Shown: piece by piece, positions 1-5,036 of the stretch
Numbering within the stretch: position 1 is the first letter of the stretch
How the letters are laid out: each line of letters starts with the position of its first letter
Source: Opitutia bacterium UBA7397
Lineage (GTDB): Bacteria > Verrucomicrobiota > Verrucomicrobiia > Opitutales > UBA953
Length of the DNA stretch: 5,644 bases
NCBI GenBank assembly: GCA_002470605.1
Contig: DKND01000073.1
Location: forward strand, 1 to 5,644
Direction of reading: 5' to 3'
Position numbers and translations under genes: made by a program
Notes under the pieces: model-generated
What the model was told of the DNA's origin: nothing
The model's database searches: none
What the model saw: the letters and a program-made list of their open reading frames with translations, nothing else

Positions 1-734
1 CCGCGCCAAGTCGCCAAATCTTGGGCATTGAGCACGTCGTAAAGACGCAAGCCGTCCGGAATTCCGAAATAAGTCAGCATCTCGGCGGGGGCGCCCTGAA
101 AGACGACATCGCCTTGATAGACGACCGTCACCCAATCGAATTGGTTTAACTTCCCAAGATTATGAATAATACAGACGAAACTTTTTTCGTGTTTTTCCGA
201 AAGCTCGCGCAACAAAGCGAGAATCTGATCTTCCGATTGCGGATCCAGACCCGAGGTGACTTCATCGCAGACCATGCAGGGAGGATCGAGGGTCAACTCG
301 AGCCCCAAAGTCAGACGACGAAGTTGTCCGCCCGAAAGAGAAGACACGCGCTTAGCCCGGTGCGGAGCCATCCCCGTCACTTTTAAAACAAACTCTAAAC
401 GCCGGGTGCGCTCAGCCTCGCTGGGTACGGCCAAGCGCAGCGCGTAATCCAAAGATTCGGCGACCGAAAGTTGGGGCTGTGCCGCCGTGAACTGAGGGGC
501 GAATCCGACCTTCCCCACCAAGTCTTCGGAACAGGTGATCGGCTGGCCCGCCAAGTAGGCTTCACCGGTCGTCGGCAAGATCCCGAGGATAGCCTTCATC
601 AAGGTGGTCTTGCCGCAACCCGAAGGACCAATGACGGCATTAAGGCCGCGGGGTAAAAATCGAGCGGTCGCGCGGTCCAGAATCATCGGGCCACCGGGAC
701 CCGCCTGAACAGAGAGGTTTTGGCAGCTCAGCAT
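1..734 (-). CDS. ABC transporter ATP-binding protein, ABCG-like (partial, N-terminal 244 residues)
   Basis: This is the nucleotide-binding domain of an ABC transporter, hydrolysing ATP at the inner face of the membrane. I translated it by hand because it leaves the window. Visible motifs are Walker A GPSGCGKTT (residues 36-44), Q-loop Gln81, signature LSGGQ (133-137), Walker B ending in Asp157-Glu158, D-loop SGLD (161-164) and switch His191. The stretch after the signature (LRRLTLGLEL) and the late segment with QGAPAEMLTYFG (213-224) resemble the ABCG/white-type group, in which a membrane domain usually follows in the same chain; here it would lie beyond the left edge. The Pro normally after Walker B (DEPTSGLD) is Val159, while catalytic Glu158 is kept. 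The ATG at 734 is secure: an in-frame TAA at 774-776 precedes it with no other start between. No Shine-Dalgarno is seen. The substrate cannot be inferred. Confidence 0.9.
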   Translation of the reverse strand, partial: MLSCQNLSVQAGPGGPMILDRATARFLPRGLNAVIGPSGCGKTTLMKAILGILPTTGEAYLAGQPITCSEDLVGKVGFAPQFTAAQPQLSVAESLDYALRLAVPSEAERTRRLEFVLKVTGMAPHRAKRVSSLSGGQLRRLTLGLELTLDPPCMVCDEVTSGLDPQSEDQILALLRELSEKHEKSFVCIIHNLGKLNQFDWVTVVYQGDVVFQGAPAEMLTYFGIPDGLRLYDVLNAQDLATWR

Positions 735-767
735 TCGTTGTAATCTTGCTTCGGCACCCCCTTGCGT

Positions 768-773
768 AAAGGA
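768..773 (+). promoter_or_regulatory. Shine-Dalgarno site of the exported-protein gene
   Basis: AAAGGA lies 8 bases before the ATG at 782, a normal ribosome-binding-site distance. It is the only clear Shine-Dalgarno motif before any start in this window. It lies within the 47-base gap (735-781) between the two divergent genes, which must also hold or overlap their promoters. A TGTAAT at 739-744 could be a -10 for the plus strand, but I see no convincing -35 at the right distance. Confidence 0.55.
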
Positions 774-781
774 TTAATCCC

Positions 782-1468
782 ATGAGCTCAAAAGCCCTGG
801 CCTTCGTCGCCCTCACGATTGCGGCATTCACCTCCGATGCCTTCGCTTTCAAGGTCACCAAAAGCACCGCGACCATCAACAATCCCCGGATTTTCGGCAT
901 CGAAGTCAGCGGGACCGACCTATCCTTCTACGGTAATTCGGACAAAGTGGAGTCCATCTCCTTTCAAGACTACGTCATCTACAGCAAAGAATACCCCAGC
1001 GGCTCGATCATGGTCAGCGAAGTCGTCATCGACATGGAAGGTTCAAGCCAGCAACTCCGCATCTATGCGGCGCGCCCTCCGGGTTCGGCTGACGCCGCCG
1101 ACCGCGGCAATCGCGCCTTGGCCGCCAACGCGCAGAACAAGGGCCTCGACCCCTCCAGCGCCAGCAAACTACCCATCCCCAGCCAATTGACCGCCATCGA
1201 GTCGAAGCTGACCAACATGCATAACAGCGCCACCGCTGGCCTAGTCACCAAGACCTACCCGAACACCACCCACTCCAAAACGGTGGAAATGGTCGTAAGT
1301 TCGAAGGAAGAATTGATGAGCTTTTACGGTACCATCAAAAAACTGCTCTGTTCGCTGCCCGCCACCGTCACCGACGGTTCGGCACCCGCTGGCACGACCA
1401 CCGCCGCTGGGACTTCTACGACCGTGACGATCGGTAAGATCGGCGGCTGTCTCTTCACCCTCGAGTGA
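782..1468 (+). CDS. Sec-exported protein of unknown function
   Basis: I do not recognise a family for this 228-residue protein. It begins with a typical signal peptide: Lys4, a hydrophobic stretch over residues 5-16, and a probable signal peptidase I site after AFA (20-22), leaving about 206 mature residues. There is no lipobox Cys at the cleavage site, so it is probably a soluble periplasmic or secreted protein. Residues 23-97 look beta-rich. An Ala/Ser/Asn-rich linker follows (about 100-130), then a more regular segment (about 135-190), then a Thr/Ala/Gly-rich tract (about 195-217). The mature protein has only two Cys, near 190 and 223, which could form a disulfide bracketing the Thr-rich tract. 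The start is fixed by an in-frame TAA at 767-769 and a good Shine-Dalgarno. It is divergent from the ABC transporter gene; shared regulation is possible, but a functional link is only a guess. Confidence 0.8.
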   Translation: MSSKALAFVALTIAAFTSDAFAFKVTKSTATINNPRIFGIEVSGTDLSFYGNSDKVESISFQDYVIYSKEYPSGSIMVSEVVIDMEGSSQQLRIYAARPPGSADAADRGNRALAANAQNKGLDPSSASKLPIPSQLTAIESKLTNMHNSATAGLVTKTYPNTTHSKTVEMVVSSKEELMSFYGTIKKLLCSLPATVTDGSAPAGTTTAAGTSTTVTIGKIGGCLFTLE

Positions 1469-1473
1469 GACCA

Positions 1474-1495
1474 AGGTCAGGAATCGTCCTGACCT
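1474..1495 (+). terminator. Perfect inverted repeat just after the exported-protein gene; possible weak terminator
   Basis: A perfect 9-bp stem (AGGTCAGGA with TCCTGACCT) closes an ATCG loop, starting 5 bases after the stop codon. It is followed by AATAAAATC rather than a T-tract on the plus strand, and there is no T-tract on the minus side either, so it is not a standard intrinsic terminator. It could be a factor-assisted terminator or a 3'-end stabilising hairpin. Confidence 0.4.
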
Positions 1496-1504
1496 AATAA
1501 AATC

Positions 1505-1567
1505 GGGCTAAATCAGCCCTTAGCGCCCTTTTGGGCAAGTCCGGCTTGACCGTCCCTGCGCGGACGG
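1505..1567 (+). other. Run of short inverted repeats in the leader region of efp
   Basis: Three further short stems lie between the exported-protein gene and efp. GGGCT/AGCCC spans 1505-1519 with a 5-base loop, GCCC/GGGC spans 1525-1536 around TTTT, and CCGTCC/GGACGG spans 1550-1567 with a 6-base loop. With the 1474-1495 hairpin, most of this 120-base gap can fold. The last hairpin ends 21 bases before the efp ATG and could sit in its 5' leader. No known riboswitch or leader peptide is recognisable, and no clear promoter was found. Confidence 0.4.
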
Positions 1568-1588
1568 CTTGTCTTCGCCTTTACTCCC

Positions 1589-2152
1589 ATGGCAACCATA
1601 TCCGTCAATCGCATCAAGAAGAAGAACATCATGAGCTACAATGGTGAGCTCTGTATCGTTCTCGAGTGTCTCGTGCGCACCCCCCCAAACAACGCCTCTT
1701 ACGTCCAGATGGAACTCCGCTCCATCAAAACCGGCGCCAAGATCCCGGTCCGTTGCGGCATCGGAGTCAGCTTTGAAGTCTTTGATAACAGCATCAAATC
1801 CCTCGAGCTCTCCTACGAGGCCGATGGCAGCTACGTCTTCGTCGACGTGAACACCAACGAAGAATATTACATCTCGGCAGCCTCCCTCGAAGACTCCAAG
1901 GAATTCCTCATCCCTGGCACCTCTTACATGGTTCTCTTCGTCGAAGAAAAGCCCGTCACCGTCGACCTTCCTCCTTCGGTCATCGTAGAAGTCCTCGAAG
2001 CCCCGCCTGCCGTCAAAGGCGACACGGCTGGCAATGTGCAGAAGTCCGTGACTTGCGAAAACGGCCTCACGGTCAACGTCCCGCTTTTTATCAAGCAGGG
2101 CGAGAAGATCAAGGTCAGCACCGAGAATAAGGAATACCTCGGACGCGCTTAA
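1589..2152 (+). CDS. efp: Elongation factor P with Asn at the tip position
   Basis: EF-P binds between the ribosomal P and E sites and promotes peptide-bond formation at consecutive prolines. The 187-residue length is normal (E. coli 188). The chain aligns without gaps to the E. coli N-terminal domain from Met1 to Leu43-Arg44, which supports this start; an in-frame TGA at 1547-1549 lies upstream. The C-terminal OB domains are clear: KGDTAGNVQKSVT, then VPLFIKQGEKIKVST and the terminal EYLGRA. In the loop that reaches the peptidyl transferase centre, E. coli has PGKGQ with modified Lys34; here the residues are PPNNA (32-36), with Asn34. Lysylation, rhamnosylation and 5-aminopentanol modification at that residue are therefore excluded. 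The middle domain is divergent. No Shine-Dalgarno is seen and the leader is pyrimidine-rich. No modification-enzyme gene lies nearby. A strong terminator follows, so efp ends its transcript. Confidence 0.93.
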   Translation: MATISVNRIKKKNIMSYNGELCIVLECLVRTPPNNASYVQMELRSIKTGAKIPVRCGIGVSFEVFDNSIKSLELSYEADGSYVFVDVNTNEEYYISAASLEDSKEFLIPGTSYMVLFVEEKPVTVDLPPSVIVEVLEAPPAVKGDTAGNVQKSVTCENGLTVNVPLFIKQGEKIKVSTENKEYLGRA

Positions 2153-2176
2153 GCCCGACTCAAGTCGACCCCTCCT

Positions 2177-2204
2177 GAACCCCGGCCCTCCGGGGTTCTT
2201 TTTT
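2177..2204 (+). terminator. Intrinsic terminator of efp
   Basis: A perfect 9-bp GC-rich stem (GAACCCCGG with CCGGGGTTC) closes a CCCT loop and is followed at once by six T. It begins 24 bases after the efp stop codon. This is a canonical Rho-independent terminator for plus-strand transcription. It does not serve the convergent tRNA, because its minus-strand 3' side has no T-tract. Confidence 0.93.
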
Positions 2205-2242
2205 GCCCCCATAAGCCAAGGAGTGATTTCGTAAAAGGTACG

Positions 2243-2313
2243 TAGTCCGACCAGGATTTGAACCTGGACAAGGAGAACCAAAAACTCCTGTGCTACCATT
2301 ACACCATCGGACT
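2243..2313 (-). tRNA. tRNA-Gln (anticodon TTG)
   Basis: The minus strand folds into a full cloverleaf. The acceptor stem is AGTCCGA/TCGGACT (7 perfect pairs), with T8 and G9. The D arm is GTGT/GCAC with an AATGGTA loop. The anticodon loop is TTTTGGT with anticodon TTG at 2281-2279. The variable loop is 4 bases, and the T arm is CCAGG/CCTGG around TTTGAAT. The discriminator is A (2243). CCA is not encoded; the next bases read CGT, so the tail must be added by CCA transferase. The pair closing the anticodon loop (31-39) is T-T, while the base before the stem (A26) can pair with T44. The gene converges on efp and diverges from pyrH. It should decode CAA and, by wobble, CAG. Confidence 0.95.
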
Positions 2314-2335
2314 GCGTAATAAGACTGAAGAGCGG

Positions 2336-2363
2336 TTTATACCAAGGAGTCAAGCGAGACCAA
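2336..2363 (-). promoter_or_regulatory. Candidate promoter of tRNA-Gln
   Basis: On the minus strand, TATAAA (2341-2336) matches five of six positions of the -10 consensus. A weak -35 TTGGTC (2363-2358) lies 16 bases upstream. Transcription would start about 15 bases before the tRNA 5' end, which is reasonable for a processed tRNA. A better -35-like TTGACT (2353-2348) is too close to this -10. The call is by eye only. Confidence 0.35.
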
Positions 2364-2405
2364 GGCGGGGTTGACGCTGGGGGCGGAGTCGCTCATTTCC
2401 CCTGT

Positions 2406-3140
2406 ATGCCCGCCACCACCTCAAAAAAGCCGAAGTACCGTCGGATCGTACTAAAAATCAGCGGCGAGGCCTTGCGTAACGACAAAACCGGCGAGGCCAT
2501 CGACAGCGCCGTCCTCGACCGCCTTGCCGAAGAACTCCGCTCGATTCAAAAGATCGGCACCCAAGTCGCCTTGGTCGTTGGTGGTGGAAATATTTTCCGT
2601 GGCTTGGCTGGCGCACGCTCCAACGGCACCGACCGCACGACCGGTGACAACATGGGCATGCTCGCGACGGTGATCAACGGACTGGCCTTGATGGATCGTC
2701 TGGAAAAAGCCGGTCTCGAAGTCCGGGTGATGACCGCCATCCCGATGGACCGGATTGCCGAACCTTTCATCCAACGCCGCGCCACCCGCCACCTCGAACG
2801 CGGACGGATCGTCATTTTCGTCGCCGGCACGGGTAACCCTTACTGCACCACCGACTACGCTTCCGCTTTACGCGCCAACGAAATCGGCGCCGACGCCATC
2901 CTGAAAGCCACCAAGGTCGACGGGGTCTACGACAAGGACCCGATGAAGTTCAAAGACGCGAAGCGCTACGAAAAAATCTCCCACGCCGAAGCCTTAACCA
3001 AGCGCCTGGGCGTCATGGATGCCGAAGCCTTCTCGCTCTGCGAAGCCAATAAGCTGCCGATCATCGTCTTCTCGATGTCCGATGCCGGCGCCGTCAAAAA
3101 AGCGGTCATGGGCCAACGTATCGGCACCATCGTTGGTTAA
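2406..3140 (+). CDS. pyrH: UMP kinase (uridylate kinase)
   Basis: PyrH phosphorylates UMP to UDP with ATP in the cytoplasm, the first committed kinase step toward UTP and CTP. The 244-residue protein is full length and belongs to the bacterial amino-acid-kinase-fold family, unrelated to eukaryotic UMP/CMP kinases. Motifs are KISGEAL (17-23) for phosphate binding, GGGNIFRG (59-66), the DNMGMLAT segment (81-88) at the UMP and subunit contact region, and the long C-terminal signature from GTGNPY (141-146) through TTD (148-150) to KATKVDGVYDKDP (167-179). Cys147 sits where E. coli has Phe. The start gives a short polar N-terminal extension before the first strand, with no Shine-Dalgarno in front. 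frr follows after 24 bases, the conserved pyrH-frr pair. The usual upstream partners rpsB and tsf are not here; tRNA-Gln and efp are. Confidence 0.96.
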   Translation: MPATTSKKPKYRRIVLKISGEALRNDKTGEAIDSAVLDRLAEELRSIQKIGTQVALVVGGGNIFRGLAGARSNGTDRTTGDNMGMLATVINGLALMDRLEKAGLEVRVMTAIPMDRIAEPFIQRRATRHLERGRIVIFVAGTGNPYCTTDYASALRANEIGADAILKATKVDGVYDKDPMKFKDAKRYEKISHAEALTKRLGVMDAEAFSLCEANKLPIIVFSMSDAGAVKKAVMGQRIGTIVG

Positions 3141-3164
3141 CTCTTTACCAAAAAACATACCAAC

Positions 3165-3728
3165 ATGGATATCAAAAAAACTATCGCCGACGGGGCCAAC
3201 AACATGAAAAAGGCCTTTGAATGGACCTTGAATGAATTCGGCACCCTGCACACCGGGAAAGCCAACCCGGGCATGGTCGAGAATATCCAAGTGCACATCG
3301 AAGCCTACGGCATGACCCAGCGCTTGAAGGATATGGCCGCGATCACCACGCCCGACGCCCAATCCATCGTCGTCCAACCTTTCGACAAAGGCGCCATGGA
3401 AGACATCCGCAAAGCCATCCAGTCGGCTAACATCGGCATCAATCCCGTCCCCCAAGGTAACTTCCTCCGCTGCCCCGTTCCTTCGCTCTCCGGCGAACGT
3501 CGTCTGGAGCTCGCCAAGCGCGCCACCCAGATGGCCGAAGAAGGTAAAGTCCGCGTCCGCAATGCGCGTCGCGACTGTCTCGAATCTTTAAAGAAGGCGA
3601 ACAAGGACAAACTCGTCACCGACGACGAGATGAAGCGCTCGGATAAGGAAATCCAGACGCACACCGACAAGTATACGGCTGACATTGAAAAGTCCCTCAA
3701 GGCGAAGGAAGCCGAACTCAAGGGCTAA
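3165..3728 (+). CDS. frr: Ribosome recycling factor
   Basis: RRF works with EF-G to split the post-termination ribosome into subunits. The 187-residue length is normal (E. coli 185) and the chain aligns throughout. Domain I is the helical bundle, formed by residues 1-30 and about 106-187; domain II is the small beta domain in between, with PFDKG (72-76) and the INP motif (92-94). The essential helix motif VRNARRD (131-137) is intact. At the first hinge, E. coli RTGRASP is HTGKANP here (29-35), so two Arg become His29 and Lys32; a Lys at the second position occurs in other phyla. The C-terminal helix is Lys/Glu-rich and ends near KEAELKG as usual. No Shine-Dalgarno precedes the ATG; the leader is A/C-rich. 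It is probably co-transcribed with pyrH. Confidence 0.96.
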   Translation: MDIKKTIADGANNMKKAFEWTLNEFGTLHTGKANPGMVENIQVHIEAYGMTQRLKDMAAITTPDAQSIVVQPFDKGAMEDIRKAIQSANIGINPVPQGNFLRCPVPSLSGERRLELAKRATQMAEEGKVRVRNARRDCLESLKKANKDKLVTDDEMKRSDKEIQTHTDKYTADIEKSLKAKEAELKG

Positions 3729-3751
3729 CCAAGACCCTGCTCTTTCGCCAC

Positions 3752-3778
3752 GGTCGTAGCCCAAGGGCGCGCCCGACC
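3752..3778 (+). other. GC-rich inverted repeat in the frr-sucC gap
   Basis: GGTCG (3752-3756) can pair with CGACC (3774-3778), and the interior holds the 10-base palindrome GGGCGCGCCC (3765-3774), which overlaps the outer arm by one base. No T-tract follows, so it is not a standard terminator. It could slow transcription or act as an RNA-processing hairpin between the pyrH-frr and sucCD parts of a transcript. No clear sucC promoter was found in the 77-base gap. Confidence 0.35.
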
Positions 3779-3805
3779 CTACCCCCTTCTCCTTCCCACC
3801 TCTCC
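3777..3805 (+). promoter_or_regulatory. Polypyrimidine leader before sucC (no Shine-Dalgarno)
   Basis: The 29 bases directly before the sucC ATG are all C or T except for two A. There is no purine-rich Shine-Dalgarno. Pyrimidine-rich leaders are known ligands of ribosomal protein S1, so S1-assisted initiation is a reasonable inference, not shown by the sequence itself. The sucD start has a similar, shorter C/T/A leader with no G. Confidence 0.4.
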
Positions 3806-5017
3806 ATGAATATTCACGAATACCAAGCCAAGACGCTGTTCGAAAAGTTCGGCGTGGCCGTCCCCAAAGGCGCCGCCGTGCAGACGGCCAAAGAATTCGA
3901 GGGTGCGCTCGCGCAACTCGACGGCACCAACGGCTATATGGTTAAATCCCAAATCCATGCCGGCGGTCGCGGCAAAGGTACTTTCACCAATGGCTTCAAG
4001 GGCGGCGTCAAATTCTCCGCCACCAAAGAAAAGGCGCTCGAGAATGCCCAGGCGATGCTCGGCAACACGCTCGTGACCGCGCAGACGGGTGCCGAAGGCC
4101 GTAAGGTGCAGACCATCTATTTCACCGAAGCCGCCAACCTCGGCAAACGCGCCGACGGGCGCGACGACGAATACTACCTCGCCATCCTCCTCGACCGTGC
4201 TACTTCCTGCCCTGTGATCGTGGCTTCGACCGAAGGCGGCATGGAAATCGAACACGTGGCGCACCACACCCCGGAGAAGATTTTCAAAGTGCAGGTCGAC
4301 CCGGCCGTCGGCCTCCAAGCTTTCCAAGCGCGTCAGATTGCCTTCTCCCTCGGTTTCTCCGGCGAGATCTTCAAACAGTGCGTCACGCTCGTCACCAAGC
4401 TCTACCAATTCTATTGGGATAAGGATTGCGCGATGGTCGAAGTGAACCCGCTCCTGGTCACGAAGGAAGGCAAGCTCCTCGCCCTCGACGCCAAGGTCTC
4501 CTTCGACGACAACGCTCTCTTCCGTCACCCTGACGTCGTCGCGCTCCGCGATTTGAACGAAGAGGATGCCAAGGAAATCGAGGCTTCTAAATTCGGCCTC
4601 TCCTACATCGCCCTCGACGGCAATATCGCCTGTCTCGTCAATGGCGCGGGCTTAGCGATGTCCACGATGGACATCATCCAGCACTTCGGCGGCAGCCCGG
4701 CCAACTTCCTCGACGTCGGCGGCGGCGCGACGAAAGACCAAGTCACCGCGGCGTTTAAAATCATCCTCGGGGATGCGAACGTAAAAGGCATCATGGTCAA
4801 TATCTTCGGAGGCATCATGGATTGTAACGTGATCGCCCTCGGTATCGTCGAAGCCGTCAAAGAAACCGGTCTAAAGCTGCCCCTCGTGGTCCGCCTCGAA
4901 GGTAATAACGTCGAAGCCGGCAAGGCGACCCTGGCCGCCAGCGGTCTAACCATCGTCTCCGGCGACTCGATGGCCGATGCCGCCCAGAAAATCGTAAAAC
5001 TGGTCAACAACAAGTAA
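3806..5017 (+). CDS. sucC: Succinyl-CoA synthetase beta subunit (ADP/GDP-forming)
   Basis: SucC is the nucleotide-binding subunit of the TCA-cycle enzyme that converts succinyl-CoA, NDP and phosphate to succinate, CoA and NTP. It is 403 residues (E. coli 388) and aligns from the N-terminal MNIHEYQAK to the C-terminal DAAQKIV segment. The ATP-grasp part shows HAGGRGK (51-57), STEGGMEIE (141-149), the metal-binding VEVNPL (211-216) and LALDAK (225-230). The C-terminal CoA-ligase domain shows VNGAGLAMSTMD (278-289), NFLDVGGGA (300-308), NIFGGI (332-337) and RLEGNN (363-368). Part of the extra length is a charged insertion near residues 111-122 (KRADGRDDE). ADP versus GDP preference cannot be told from these motifs. 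The ATG follows a polypyrimidine tract without Shine-Dalgarno. sucD starts 19 bases downstream. Confidence 0.97.
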   Translation: MNIHEYQAKTLFEKFGVAVPKGAAVQTAKEFEGALAQLDGTNGYMVKSQIHAGGRGKGTFTNGFKGGVKFSATKEKALENAQAMLGNTLVTAQTGAEGRKVQTIYFTEAANLGKRADGRDDEYYLAILLDRATSCPVIVASTEGGMEIEHVAHHTPEKIFKVQVDPAVGLQAFQARQIAFSLGFSGEIFKQCVTLVTKLYQFYWDKDCAMVEVNPLLVTKEGKLLALDAKVSFDDNALFRHPDVVALRDLNEEDAKEIEASKFGLSYIALDGNIACLVNGAGLAMSTMDIIQHFGGSPANFLDVGGGATKDQVTAAFKIILGDANVKGIMVNIFGGIMDCNVIALGIVEAVKETGLKLPLVVRLEGNNVEAGKATLAASGLTIVSGDSMADAAQKIVKLVNNK

Positions 5018-5036
5018 TCCAACCTACCCTACTTCC

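Noticed and set aside
162..656. Small plus-strand open frames inside the first 700 bases
   Set aside because: They are antisense to the ABC transporter gene, whose Walker A, signature and Walker B motifs fix the minus strand as coding.
640..900. An 86-codon minus-strand frame spanning the divergent gap
   Set aside because: It overlaps the starts of both real genes in a different frame and would remove the signal peptide region and promoter space. It has no recognisable domain.
1680..1686. Seven-C run in efp as a possible frameshift or sequencing error
   Set aside because: The reading frame is intact on both sides and the domain lines up with EF-P without gaps, so no shift is needed. It is worth checking only because it adjoins the tip codon.
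1520..2353. A 277-codon open frame on the minus strand
   Set aside because: It is antisense to efp and also runs through the efp terminator and the tRNA-Gln gene, so it cannot be a real gene as drawn.
2371..2406. TTGACG positioned so that pyrH could be transcribed as a leaderless message
   Set aside because: The spacing from TTGACG to the ATG would fit a start at 2406, but the sequence at the -10 position (CATTTC) barely matches the consensus. The evidence is too weak to call.
3765..3774. GGGCGCGCCC palindrome as an operator
   Set aside because: A 10-base GC palindrome inside a GC-rich spacer is a weak signal, with no nearby promoter or matching second copy.
3779..4528. A 249-codon open frame on the minus strand
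   Set aside because: It is fully antisense to sucC, which has every family motif. The strong C-ending codon bias keeps stops out of the antisense frame. The product is an unfamiliar low-complexity sequence.
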